5,487 nt of DNA from DASROJ01 sp035646975 (GTDB lineage: Bacteria > Acidobacteriota > Polarisedimenticolia > JACPZX01 > DASXTC01), in contig DASROJ010000394.1 of the NCBI GenBank assembly GCA_035646975.1, forward strand, positions 1 through 5,487, written 5' to 3'. The position numbers and the translations under genes were made by a program. This document shows, in pieces, positions 1 through 5,487 of the stretch; the first letter of the stretch is position 1, and the number at the start of each line of letters is the position of its first letter. Below the pieces are notes generated by a model. The model had not been told where the DNA came from and did not search any database. It worked only from the letters and a program-made list of their open reading frames with translations.

Positions 1-1
1 G

Positions 2-40
2 GCCAGGAGAGTTCTCATGATGAGGACGACCGCGAAATGA
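2..40 (+). CDS. C-terminal end of an upstream gene (partial, 5' end outside window)
   Basis: This frame is open from the left edge and ends at TGA 38-40. The readable residues are ARRVLMMRTTAK, too few to assign a function. The stop overlaps the next gene's ATG (37-39) in an ATGA arrangement, which is typical of translationally coupled genes in one operon. That overlap is the main reason to believe the frame is real. A second reading is a seven-codon mini-ORF starting at ATG 17, because AGGAG at 5-9 lies seven bases upstream of it, a good Shine-Dalgarno spacing. The frame of the downstream gene is also open to the left edge, so an open frame over so few codons is weak evidence by itself. Confidence 0.4.
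   Translation, partial: ARRVLMMRTTAK
22..26 (+). promoter_or_regulatory. Candidate ribosome binding site for the phosphodiesterase-TPR gene
   Basis: GAGGA lies ten bases before ATG 37, slightly long but acceptable spacing. It sits inside the end of the upstream reading frame, as expected for coupled genes. It supports ATG 37 as the start, although the same frame is open to the left edge without another ATG, GTG or TTG. Confidence 0.5.
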
Positions 41-3000
41 CAAAGGATCATCGTGTTTCTTCCGCAGCCGGCGCACGACGATTCGTCGGAGTGCTGCTTC
101 TGCTCGTCGTGCTGTGGCTGGGCGCCGGTCTGCGCCGGATATCCGGCGGGGCGGCTACGTTGCAGATCAAGACCTGCCTCGCCGGGGGCGCTCCCCGGGT
201 GCTGTCGGAAGGCTGGACGCTTGCGCCACCGATGCTGTGCCGGGTGGTGGAGTTTCCGGCAACGACGGTGGCGGTTCGCGGGCGGTGGGGCGCCAAGGAG
301 GAGTCCGGCGGCAGACTGATCAGAAGCCGTGAGGGTGTTGGCATGCTGGCGGCCGGGACGCTCGCACTTCAGCCGGATGCCACGCGGGTCGACAGGCTCG
401 TGGCGGCCTTTCCCGCGGGGTGGGGGAGTCTGCCCCTCGCGCCGGGCACCAACGCGGGCATCGTGAGAGCCCTCGATGCCTCGATCGCCGGCTACGCGGC
501 GTCGGCCGGCTTCACCGAGTTGATCCAGTCACGCGCCGGCGCACCGGCCGTGCTGTCGGAGCAACTGGCGGGCCTGGGGTTGCGCCTGGAACCCTCCAGC
601 CTGCTGCGGTTCTATCCCGTGGCGCAGGCCGGCCCTGCGGGCGACTCCACCCCCTCCCGGCCGGCGGCAGAGGCCTCGCGTCGGGTGCTCCTTGTCGGGC
701 TGGACGGCGCCGACTGGGACATCATCGATCCGTTGATGGCCCAGGGGCGGATGCCCAACATGAAACGTCTGGTCGAGACGGGGGCGCGGGCGCGTCTGAA
801 GACGATTACCCCCGTGCTGTCGCCGATCATCTGGACCTCCATCGCCACCGGGGTCGGCCCGGAAAAGCATGGAATCATGGACTTTCTCGCCACGAGCAAG
901 ACCAGCGGGAACCAGATTCCCGTGACCTCGAACATGCGCCGGGTCAAGGCGATCTGGAACATCCTGACCGAGAGCGGCCGGACGAGCGGGATCATCGCCT
1001 GGTGGGCCACATGGCCGGCCGAACAGATCGATGGATTCATCGTCTCCGACCGTGTGGCCTTCCAGCTGTTCGGCTATCCCGACACTGGAGAGAGCCTCCG
1101 CCGCCGGACCTTTCCCGAGGCGCTCGGTCTGGTCATCCAGCCGCTCGTGGTGGCGCCATCCCAGGTCACGCCGCAGGAGCTGGCCCGGATGCTGCCCGCC
1201 GGAGCCGGAGCCACAGCGGATGGCCCGGATCTCGAGCGCAAGCTCCGGACGATCATCGCCTCGAATCGGACCTACCTGGGGATCGGACTGGATCTCATGT
1301 CGGCCTACGACCCCGACTTCAAGGCGATCTACTTCGAGGGGACCGACACCGTCGCGCACAACTTCATGAAATACCGCCCCCCGGCGATGCCGGGCGTGAG
1401 CCAGCCGGAGGTGGCGGCGTACGGCGGCGTCGTGGATCGGTTCTACGAGTACCAGGACGAAGCCCTCGGCAAGGTGCTCGAGCAGGCCGACGTGAATACG
1501 GTGGTCATCGTCTGCTCGGACCACGGCTTTCGCAGCGGCACCAACCGTCCGGCCAGCGATCCCCGCATCGAGATGGGAGGCGCGGCTGACTGGCATCGTA
1601 AGTTCGGCGTCCTCGTGGTCAACGGGCCGGGTGTGCGCAAGGGCGTCACGCTCGAGGATGCCTCGGTGCTGGACATCACACCCACGGTGCTCTCCATCAT
1701 GGGGCTGCCGGTGGGGCAGGACATGACGGGCCAGGTCGTGGCCGGGGCCTTCGAACCGGCCCCCGCGGTGCGGACGATTCCGACCTACGAGAATGCGCCG
1801 GGGTCGCCCAGGGCGGGAGCCGAGCCGGTGGGCTCGCCGATGGACGAGGAGATCGTGGCCAAGCTCACGGCGCTGGGGTACGTGTCGCAGGAGGGAACCA
1901 ACGCGCTGAACAACACCGGCATCACGCTGATGGATCGCGGCCGCTACAGCGAGGCGGCCGATGTGTTCCGAAAGGCGCTGCAGCAGGAGCCGCGGTTCCT
2001 GCATGCCCGCATCAACCTGGGCCGGGCGCAGATGCTGATGAAGGATTACGACGCCGCCCTCGTGACCTTCCAGGAGGTGCTCAAGCTGGACTCCTCGCAG
2101 GCGGAGGTCCACAACCTGATCGGAAACATCCACATGAACAGGGGAGACATGCCGCGGGCCGAAGCGGCCTTCCGAAAATGTCTTCAGATGGAGCCTGACG
2201 ACACCAACGCGCACAACAGCCTCGGATTGCTGTACGACAGGATGGGCAGGGATGACGAGGCGATCGCGGAATACCGGAAGGTCGTGGCGGTGGACCCCGA
2301 CTACGCCGAGGGGTACAACAACATCGGCCTCATCCATCGGAAAAGGGGAGAGTCGCGCAAGGCGATCGAGCTATTCGACCAGGCGATCAAGGCCGACCCA
2401 GATTTCCCCGGCTCGTACAACAACATGGGGCTGGCCTACCAGGACATGGGCGACCTCAAACGGGCGCGCGAACAGTTCGAGCGAGGGCTGAAGGTCGATG
2501 CGGACAACGCCGTGATTCTCAACAACCTGGGGACGGTGGACCTCGCCGAGAAGAACCTGACGGCCGCGCGCAACCGCTTTCAGCAGGCCATCGCGGCGGA
2601 TCCGGAGTATCCCTCGGCCTACAACAACCTGGGGGCCGTGCTCGGGATGCTGGGCGAGCCGGAGCATTCCTTCGAGCAGTACCTCAAGGCCGTGGAGCTT
2701 GACCCGAATTACACCGACGCGCGTTTCAACATCGCACGCTATTACCTGGAGCGGCACAAGAACAAGGAAGCGATCGACATGCTCGAGAAGCTCCTGAAGA
2801 TCGAGCCGCGCTATGGCAAGGCCCTCCTGCAGCTCGGCATCGTGCTGGCGCAGCAGGGCGATCTCCCCGGGGCGATCGAGCGGCTGGGCCAGGCGGCCAG
2901 GGAGCTACCGCAATCACCCGATCCGCACAACCTGCTGGCGGAGATCTATCTCAGCTCGGGGAAGAACGCCGAGGCACGTCGCGAGCTCAGGACCTCGCTG

Positions 3001-3066
3001 AGCCTGAACCCGTCGCAGCCAAAGGTTGACGCGATGCTCCGAAAGCTCGACGAAAGCGCTCCCTGA
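37..3066 (+). CDS. Membrane-anchored alkaline-phosphatase-superfamily phosphodiesterase with SPFH-like N-terminal domain and C-terminal TPR array
   Basis: Predicted metal-dependent phosphohydrolase of the type I phosphodiesterase/nucleotide pyrophosphatase branch of the alkaline phosphatase superfamily; substrate unknown. Residues 16-32 form one hydrophobic helix preceded by R14-R15, so a signal anchor with the rest in the periplasm is expected. Residues about 42-195 resemble an SPFH/Band 7 domain. Residues about 216-567 are catalytic: D223 (GLDGADW), nucleophile candidate S262, D437 and H441 (EGTDTVAH), D495-H496 (CSDHGF) and H520 (DWHRKFG) match the usual two-metal site. A linker ends in LTALGYV (610-616), a motif I associate with phosphatase- or sulfatase-TPR fusions. 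Eleven 34-residue TPRs fill 622-995. ATG 37 was chosen because it places the anchor near the N-terminus, has GAGGA upstream and overlaps the preceding stop. The catalytic family is well supported; the SPFH call is less certain. Confidence 0.9.
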   Translation: MTKDHRVSSAAGARRFVGVLLLLVVLWLGAGLRRISGGAATLQIKTCLAGGAPRVLSEGWTLAPPMLCRVVEFPATTVAVRGRWGAKEESGGRLIRSREGVGMLAAGTLALQPDATRVDRLVAAFPAGWGSLPLAPGTNAGIVRALDASIAGYAASAGFTELIQSRAGAPAVLSEQLAGLGLRLEPSSLLRFYPVAQAGPAGDSTPSRPAAEASRRVLLVGLDGADWDIIDPLMAQGRMPNMKRLVETGARARLKTITPVLSPIIWTSIATGVGPEKHGIMDFLATSKTSGNQIPVTSNMRRVKAIWNILTESGRTSGIIAWWATWPAEQIDGFIVSDRVAFQLFGYPDTGESLRRRTFPEALGLVIQPLVVAPSQVTPQELARMLPAGAGATADGPDLERKLRTIIASNRTYLGIGLDLMSAYDPDFKAIYFEGTDTVAHNFMKYRPPAMPGVSQPEVAAYGGVVDRFYEYQDEALGKVLEQADVNTVVIVCSDHGFRSGTNRPASDPRIEMGGAADWHRKFGVLVVNGPGVRKGVTLEDASVLDITPTVLSIMGLPVGQDMTGQVVAGAFEPAPAVRTIPTYENAPGSPRAGAEPVGSPMDEEIVAKLTALGYVSQEGTNALNNTGITLMDRGRYSEAADVFRKALQQEPRFLHARINLGRAQMLMKDYDAALVTFQEVLKLDSSQAEVHNLIGNIHMNRGDMPRAEAAFRKCLQMEPDDTNAHNSLGLLYDRMGRDDEAIAEYRKVVAVDPDYAEGYNNIGLIHRKRGESRKAIELFDQAIKADPDFPGSYNNMGLAYQDMGDLKRAREQFERGLKVDADNAVILNNLGTVDLAEKNLTAARNRFQQAIAADPEYPSAYNNLGAVLGMLGEPEHSFEQYLKAVELDPNYTDARFNIARYYLERHKNKEAIDMLEKLLKIEPRYGKALLQLGIVLAQQGDLPGAIERLGQAARELPQSPDPHNLLAEIYLSSGKNAEARRELRTSLSLNPSQPKVDAMLRKLDESAP
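82..132 (+). other. N-terminal transmembrane signal anchor (residues 16-32)
   Basis: The encoded stretch FVGVLLLLVVLWLGAGL is uninterrupted hydrophobic sequence of membrane-spanning length. R6, R14 and R15 lie before it and R33-R34 after it. No Ala-X-Ala type cleavage site or lipobox Cys follows directly, so it reads as an uncleaved anchor rather than a signal peptide. The orientation (N-terminus in the cytoplasm, catalytic and TPR domains in the periplasm) is inferred from the position of the single helix and from the superfamily's usual location. Confidence 0.8.
160..621 (+). other. Divergent SPFH/Band 7 (prohibitin-like) domain, residues about 42-195
   Basis: Directly after the anchor the protein reads RVLSEGWTLAPPMLCRVVEF (54-73), which resembles the opening strand-turn of SPFH domains, where a valine-leucine-x-x-Gly segment leads to a Pro and a hydrophobic strand. 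The domain closes with a helix-rich part: an IVRALDASIAGY segment, then LIQSRAGAPAVLSEQLAGLG and a strand LRLEPSSLLRFYP ending near 194. This matches the SPFH pattern of a membrane-proximal anchor, beta core and terminal helix leading to 'gl.l..l.l..i'. The similarity is judged by eye. C47 and C68 could form a disulfide if the region is periplasmic. No long coiled coil follows, unlike flotillin or HflK; instead there is a Pro/Ala/Ser-rich linker (195-215) to the catalytic domain. Confidence 0.55.
682..1737 (+). other. Alkaline-phosphatase-superfamily phosphodiesterase catalytic domain (residues about 216-567)
   Basis: The domain opens with a beta strand carrying the first metal Asp (VLLVGLDGADWD, D223). 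It continues with the nucleophile loop, LSPIIWTSIATG followed by GPEKHGI. By alignment with the NPP motif TFPNHYSIVTG the nucleophile position is S262 rather than the common Thr. The second half gives D437 and H441, D495 and H496, and H520, completing three Asp and three His ligands for two metal ions (usually zinc in this superfamily). DITPTVLSIMGLP (546-558) and DMTG (562-565) are the typical closing elements. The order and spacing are complete, so the enzyme should be active. Hydrolysis of a phosphodiester or phosphomonoester, or phospho-group transfer, are all possible. Confidence 0.88.
1900..3021 (+). repeat. Eleven in-frame 102-bp units encoding contiguous TPRs (residues 622-995)
   Basis: The repeats start at residues 622, 656, 690, 724, 758, 792, 826, 860, 894, 928 and 962, each exactly 34 residues with no insertions. 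Position 7 is Gly in nine units, and position 31 (the helix-ending Pro) is Pro in nine. Position 5 is Asn in seven units (N626, N660, N762, N796, N830, N864, N898). TPR arrays form superhelical scaffolds that bind partner proteins or peptides. Identity between units is visible in the DNA only in short blocks, such as tacaacaac at 2314, 2416 and 2620 (102- and 204-bp offsets), so the repeats are old rather than freshly duplicated. A 14-residue tail, KVDAMLRKLDESAP, follows the last unit. Confidence 0.95.
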
Positions 3067-3085
3067 GCGTTCCCGGCCGGCGGCC

Positions 3086-5458
3086 CTACCAGCGGGCGGT
3101 GGCCGTGAGATAGAGCCCCAGGCCCGAGAAGAGCAGGTTCGGCGCCCAGGCCGCCAGCAAGGGGGGCAGCAACGCGACCTCGCCCATCTTGCCGAAGGCC
3201 TGCAGGACACCGAAGTAGACAAACACCAGAACGATGCTGACCCCGAGGGCGAACACCGGGCCGCGCCGCTCGACACGCAGGGCGAACGGCATGCCGATCA
3301 GCACCATCACGATCGGCACGCACGGGATGGCGATCTTGCGGTACAGACCGACGCGCAGCTCGCGCGTGTCGTAGCTTCTTTGCTCGAGGTCCAGCACGTA
3401 CCGGCGAAGCTCCTGGTAGTTCATCTGGTCGGGTGCCTTCCAGTCCTGTACGAAATAGTCGGGCGGATCCATGTCGGCCATGCGCAGGCTCGTGAACGGC
3501 TCGTAGCTTTCACCGGCCGGCTCGAACCGCCGCGACCATCCGTCCAGCAGGCTCCAGGCGTGGTTCTGCCACGTGGCCCGGGCGGCGAACAGGCGTTGCT
3601 CGACTTCGAAGGTGCCGGGCTTGAACCGGAAGACCGCGAGGTCCTGGAATTCCAGTTTCTTCCGGTTGAAGTCGCTGAAATTGAACAGGAGCCCCTTGCT
3701 GCCGAACACCCAGCGTCGTTCCGGCTGGCGATAGCTCCGCGGGCTCCGGTTGCCGATCTGGTCGCGGATCTGGTTGGCCTTCTGGTTCGTGTAGGGGAGC
3801 ACCGCGTCATGGGCGGCGAAGGAGAACACCGCCACCACCGCGGACGCCAGGATGAACGGCGCGGCGACCCTGAACAGGCTGATGCCCCCGGCCCGGATGG
3901 CGGTCAGCTCGTGGGTGCGGGCCAGCAGCGCGAAGCTGATGAGCGTGCCGATGCAGAGGCTGATCGGCGCGACATAGCTGAAGATGATCTGTGGCTCCAG
4001 GTAGAGCAGGTATGAGAACAGAAACGAAAACGGCTTGTCGCCGCGTGTCAGGTCATCGATCAGCTCGATGGCGTAGAACAACGTGAACAGGAGAGTCAGC
4101 GACATGGCGACAAAGGCCGACAAGGTGAAGAGATGCCTCAGGAGATATCGGTCGATCGTGGAAGGGAATCGGCGATAGCGCGGAGTCGGTGAGGGCACGT
4201 CGATGGCGACGGGGGGATCCATCGCGGACGCCGCGGCGCCCGCAGCCGGCGCGGCGGGCGCCACGCGGCGCAGCGGGTGCAGGAATCGCCTGAGCCCCGG
4301 TCCCGAAAAGGCCAGATCGATTCGGGCGCCCGACAGCAGCATCACCAGGCCGATGGCGAGAAAGAGCCCATTGCTGGCCCACATCGCCACCGCCGCGGGA
4401 ATCACGCCGCGATCGGCGAGCAGCTCGCCGGCGGTGAGCATCGCGTAGGACAGCACGATGACGAGCAGGCTGACGACGAACCCCCAGGTCCTGCCACCGG
4501 ATCTCCGGTGCCCCAGGGCCAGGGGCAGACCCAGCACCGCGAAGATGAGCGCGGTGGCGGGCAGCGAGAACTTCTTGTGCAGCTCCACGAGTGTCTCGCC
4601 AATCTGCCGGCGGACGCTGTTGTTGGTCTTCCTCGCACGAAGCTCCGAAAGCGTGGTCAGCAGCTCGGGGACGGTCTGCTCCCGCAGGTTTCTCGGCGGA
4701 GGCGACGCCAGGGAGCGGATCATCTCCTGCATGAACAGGTCCGGAGGCCTGTCGATCGACTGGGAGTCGGACCGGGTGATCTGGTAGAGGTCCGGCTGGG
4801 AGCTCTGCCACGAGTGCGAGACCACTCCTTCGAGATGGAATTCGATTTCGCCACGCTCGGGCTGCTGGCGCATCGAGGCGGTGCCGGCGGAAGACAGCTC
4901 CTCCTGACCGGTGGCCGACTTCTGGTAGATCAGGACCCGCTTGAGCGTCCCGTCGGACGGCGAAGAGGCGTCGGCGTAAATCAGCATGTTCGGGATGCGT
5001 TCATAGAACACCCGGGGCTGGATCTCCCGGTTGATATCGGCCGAGAGGAATATCTTCGCGTTGAGCTGGTGCTGCTCGTAGTTGGCTCGCGGCACGGCGT
5101 AATTGAAAAGCAGACCCGACACCAGCGTGGCGATGGTGCCCACCATGATGACCGGCACGAGGAGGCGCCGGTCCGAGTAGCCGCAGGAGCGAAGCGCCGT
5201 GATCTCGCTGTCGGCCGACAGGCGTCCGATGCCCACCAGCACCCCGAGCAGCGTGGCCATCGGGATGACCAGCACGAGGATTCTGGGAAGCGACAACCCG
5301 ACGTAATACGCCACCAGCGTCAGCGGGAGGTCCCTGCGTATCAGCAGCTCCGCGGCCTCCAGCAGCAGGTTCATCAGGAGGACGATGCCGTAGATCAGCA
5401 GGCCGAGCAGCGTCGGTCCGAGAATCTCCTTGAGGACATACCGGCTGATGCGGGACAT
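3086..5458 (-). CDS. Fused LptF-LptG lipopolysaccharide export permease (two LptF/LptG-family units in one chain)
   Basis: Inner-membrane permease of the LPS export machine. LptF and LptG pair with two LptB ATPases to pull LPS out of the inner membrane toward LptC, LptA and LptD. Normal LptF and LptG are separate proteins of about 360 residues; this protein has 790, and each half contains the full fold. Unit 1 (1-385): three helices (about 13-35, 48-77, 99-120), a periplasmic beta domain (about 121-295) and three helices (about 298-316, 325-346, 354-377). Unit 2 (430-790): helices about 441-466, 482-513 and 527-549, a periplasmic domain (about 550-703), then helices 707-726, 733-753 and 763-785. 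Each half has the family's coupling-helix motif: SEITALRSCGYS with E85, and HELTAIRAGGIS with E517. ATG 5458 gives MSRISRYVLKE, a normal family start. The gene is convergent with the phosphodiesterase gene; LptB, LptC and LptA are absent from the window. Confidence 0.92.
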   Translation of the reverse strand: MSRISRYVLKEILGPTLLGLLIYGIVLLMNLLLEAAELLIRRDLPLTLVAYYVGLSLPRILVLVIPMATLLGVLVGIGRLSADSEITALRSCGYSDRRLLVPVIMVGTIATLVSGLLFNYAVPRANYEQHQLNAKIFLSADINREIQPRVFYERIPNMLIYADASSPSDGTLKRVLIYQKSATGQEELSSAGTASMRQQPERGEIEFHLEGVVSHSWQSSQPDLYQITRSDSQSIDRPPDLFMQEMIRSLASPPPRNLREQTVPELLTTLSELRARKTNNSVRRQIGETLVELHKKFSLPATALIFAVLGLPLALGHRRSGGRTWGFVVSLLVIVLSYAMLTAGELLADRGVIPAAVAMWASNGLFLAIGLVMLLSGARIDLAFSGPGLRRFLHPLRRVAPAAPAAGAAASAMDPPVAIDVPSPTPRYRRFPSTIDRYLLRHLFTLSAFVAMSLTLLFTLFYAIELIDDLTRGDKPFSFLFSYLLYLEPQIIFSYVAPISLCIGTLISFALLARTHELTAIRAGGISLFRVAAPFILASAVVAVFSFAAHDAVLPYTNQKANQIRDQIGNRSPRSYRQPERRWVFGSKGLLFNFSDFNRKKLEFQDLAVFRFKPGTFEVEQRLFAARATWQNHAWSLLDGWSRRFEPAGESYEPFTSLRMADMDPPDYFVQDWKAPDQMNYQELRRYVLDLEQRSYDTRELRVGLYRKIAIPCVPIVMVLIGMPFALRVERRGPVFALGVSIVLVFVYFGVLQAFGKMGEVALLPPLLAAWAPNLLFSGLGLYLTATARW
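3089..4171 (-). other. LptG-like half of the fusion (residues 431-790)
   Basis: This half begins IDRYLLRHLFTLSAF, like the LDRY start of LptG. Its coupling helix reads ARTHELTAIRAGGISLFR, with E517 at the place of E. coli LptG Glu88. The periplasmic domain opens with the RRWVFGSKGLLFNFSDF strand pair (581-597), comparable to the 'W.k....f.yi' segment of LptG. The last helices start at LYRKIAIPCVPIVMVLIGMP and end at residue 785, with TARW as the C-terminus. Confidence 0.75.
4165..4321 (-). other. Cytoplasmic Ala/Pro-rich linker joining the two permease units (residues 380-432)
   Basis: After the sixth helix the chain passes through a basic segment, RRFLHPLRRVA (390-400), then a low-complexity stretch PAAPAAGAAASAMDPP (401-416) and PSPTPRYRRFP (422-432), before the second unit begins with TIDRYLLRHLF. 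Six-helix LptF/G proteins have both ends in the cytoplasm, so a linker here joins the units without any extra helix. There is no stop or frameshift in the stretch. The only internal Met is M413 (ATG at 4222-4220, minus strand), and the bases before it show no Shine-Dalgarno sequence. Confidence 0.8.
4304..5458 (-). other. LptF-like half of the fusion (residues 1-385)
   Basis: The N-terminal half begins RYVLKEILGPTLLGL. Its third and fourth helices flank a periplasmic beta domain, and it closes with VELHKKFSLPATALIFAVLG and LPLALGHRRSGG, the characteristic Pro-rich fourth helix and the loop before the fifth. This closing segment looks more LptF-like than LptG-like. E85 in SEITALRSCG occupies the coupling-helix Glu position, equivalent to E. 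coli LptF Glu84 in studies of contact with LptB. The LptF/LptG assignment of the halves rests on overall resemblance and gene order and is less certain than the family. Confidence 0.75.
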
Positions 5459-5469
5459 GAGGGCAAAGG

Positions 5470-5474
5470 CACCT
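5470..5474 (-). promoter_or_regulatory. Weak Shine-Dalgarno candidate for the lptF-lptG fusion gene
   Basis: On the minus strand AGGTG lies eleven bases before ATG 5458, a partial match at long spacing. No better site exists in the 29 upstream bases available. The reading frame is open to the right edge, so an upstream start cannot be excluded from sequence alone, but MSRISRYVLKE is the expected N-terminus for this family. Confidence 0.3.
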
Positions 5475-5487
5475 GGATGGGTTGCGT

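Noticed and set aside
420..1589. Alternative plus-strand frame of 389 codons inside the phosphodiesterase gene
   Set aside because: The product is Arg/Gly/Pro-rich and featureless and lies entirely within the well-supported catalytic gene; it is expected from strong third-position GC bias.
529..2337. Long open frame on the minus strand opposite the phosphodiesterase-TPR gene (602 codons)
   Set aside because: It is a GC-rich antisense shadow: its product is full of His, Arg and Val with no recognisable motif, and it spans the catalytic domain and part of the TPR array, where the plus-strand frame has clear family motifs.
2314..2628. Recurring tacaacaac blocks as possible DNA direct repeats
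   Set aside because: They fall at exact multiples of 102 bp and encode the same TPR helix position, so they are protein-level repeats rather than a mobile or regulatory repeat.
3055..3071. Short hairpin (six pairs, one G-U; AGCGCT/AGCGTT with a five-base loop) at the end of the phosphodiesterase gene
   Set aside because: The stem is short, overlaps the stop codon and lacks a U-run on the plus strand; on the minus strand it is followed by only three T. That is not enough to call an intrinsic terminator.
3026..4015. Plus-strand frame of 329 codons opposite the LptG half
   Set aside because: The product is rich in Glu, Gln, Arg and His with no domain; it overlaps both real genes and fits an antisense shadow of a hydrophobic coding strand.
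4220..4222. Internal ATG (M413) as the start of a separate LptG gene
   Set aside because: It has no Shine-Dalgarno sequence upstream, and the frame runs without a break from the first half, so one fused gene is the simpler reading.

Overview
The window comes from a GC-rich (about two thirds G+C by eye), outer-membrane-bearing (diderm) bacterium, because one gene encodes both permease subunits of the lipopolysaccharide exporter. A fused LptF-LptG permease beside a phosphodiesterase-TPR protein is reminiscent of Acidobacteriota or a neighbouring uncultured phylum. That placement is an inference from memory of such architectures, not something the sequence proves.

Layout: positions 1-40 hold what is probably the last few codons of an upstream plus-strand gene, whose stop overlaps the next start as ATGA. 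Positions 37-3066 (+) encode a 1009-residue membrane-anchored, predicted periplasmic protein. In order it has one N-terminal transmembrane anchor, a divergent SPFH/Band 7-like domain, an alkaline-phosphatase-superfamily phosphodiesterase domain with a complete set of metal-ligand candidates, and eleven gap-free 34-residue TPRs. Positions 3067-3085 are a 19-bp gap between two convergent genes. Positions 3086-5458 (-) encode a 790-residue protein made of two complete six-helix LptF/LptG permease units joined by an Ala/Pro-rich cytoplasmic linker. The last 29 bases (5459-5487) are upstream of that gene and hold only a weak Shine-Dalgarno candidate. No RNA genes, mobile elements, CRISPR arrays or stretches over 300 bp without a gene were seen.

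How the genes relate: the LptF-LptG fusion should form the transmembrane core of the LptB2FG complex, which extracts LPS from the inner membrane. LptB, LptC and LptA are not in the window and must be elsewhere. The phosphodiesterase-TPR protein would face the same periplasmic space, but the two genes are convergent and so not an operon. A functional link is only a guess. The two points most worth a second look are the SPFH-phosphodiesterase-TPR architecture and the single-chain LptF-LptG heterodimer.
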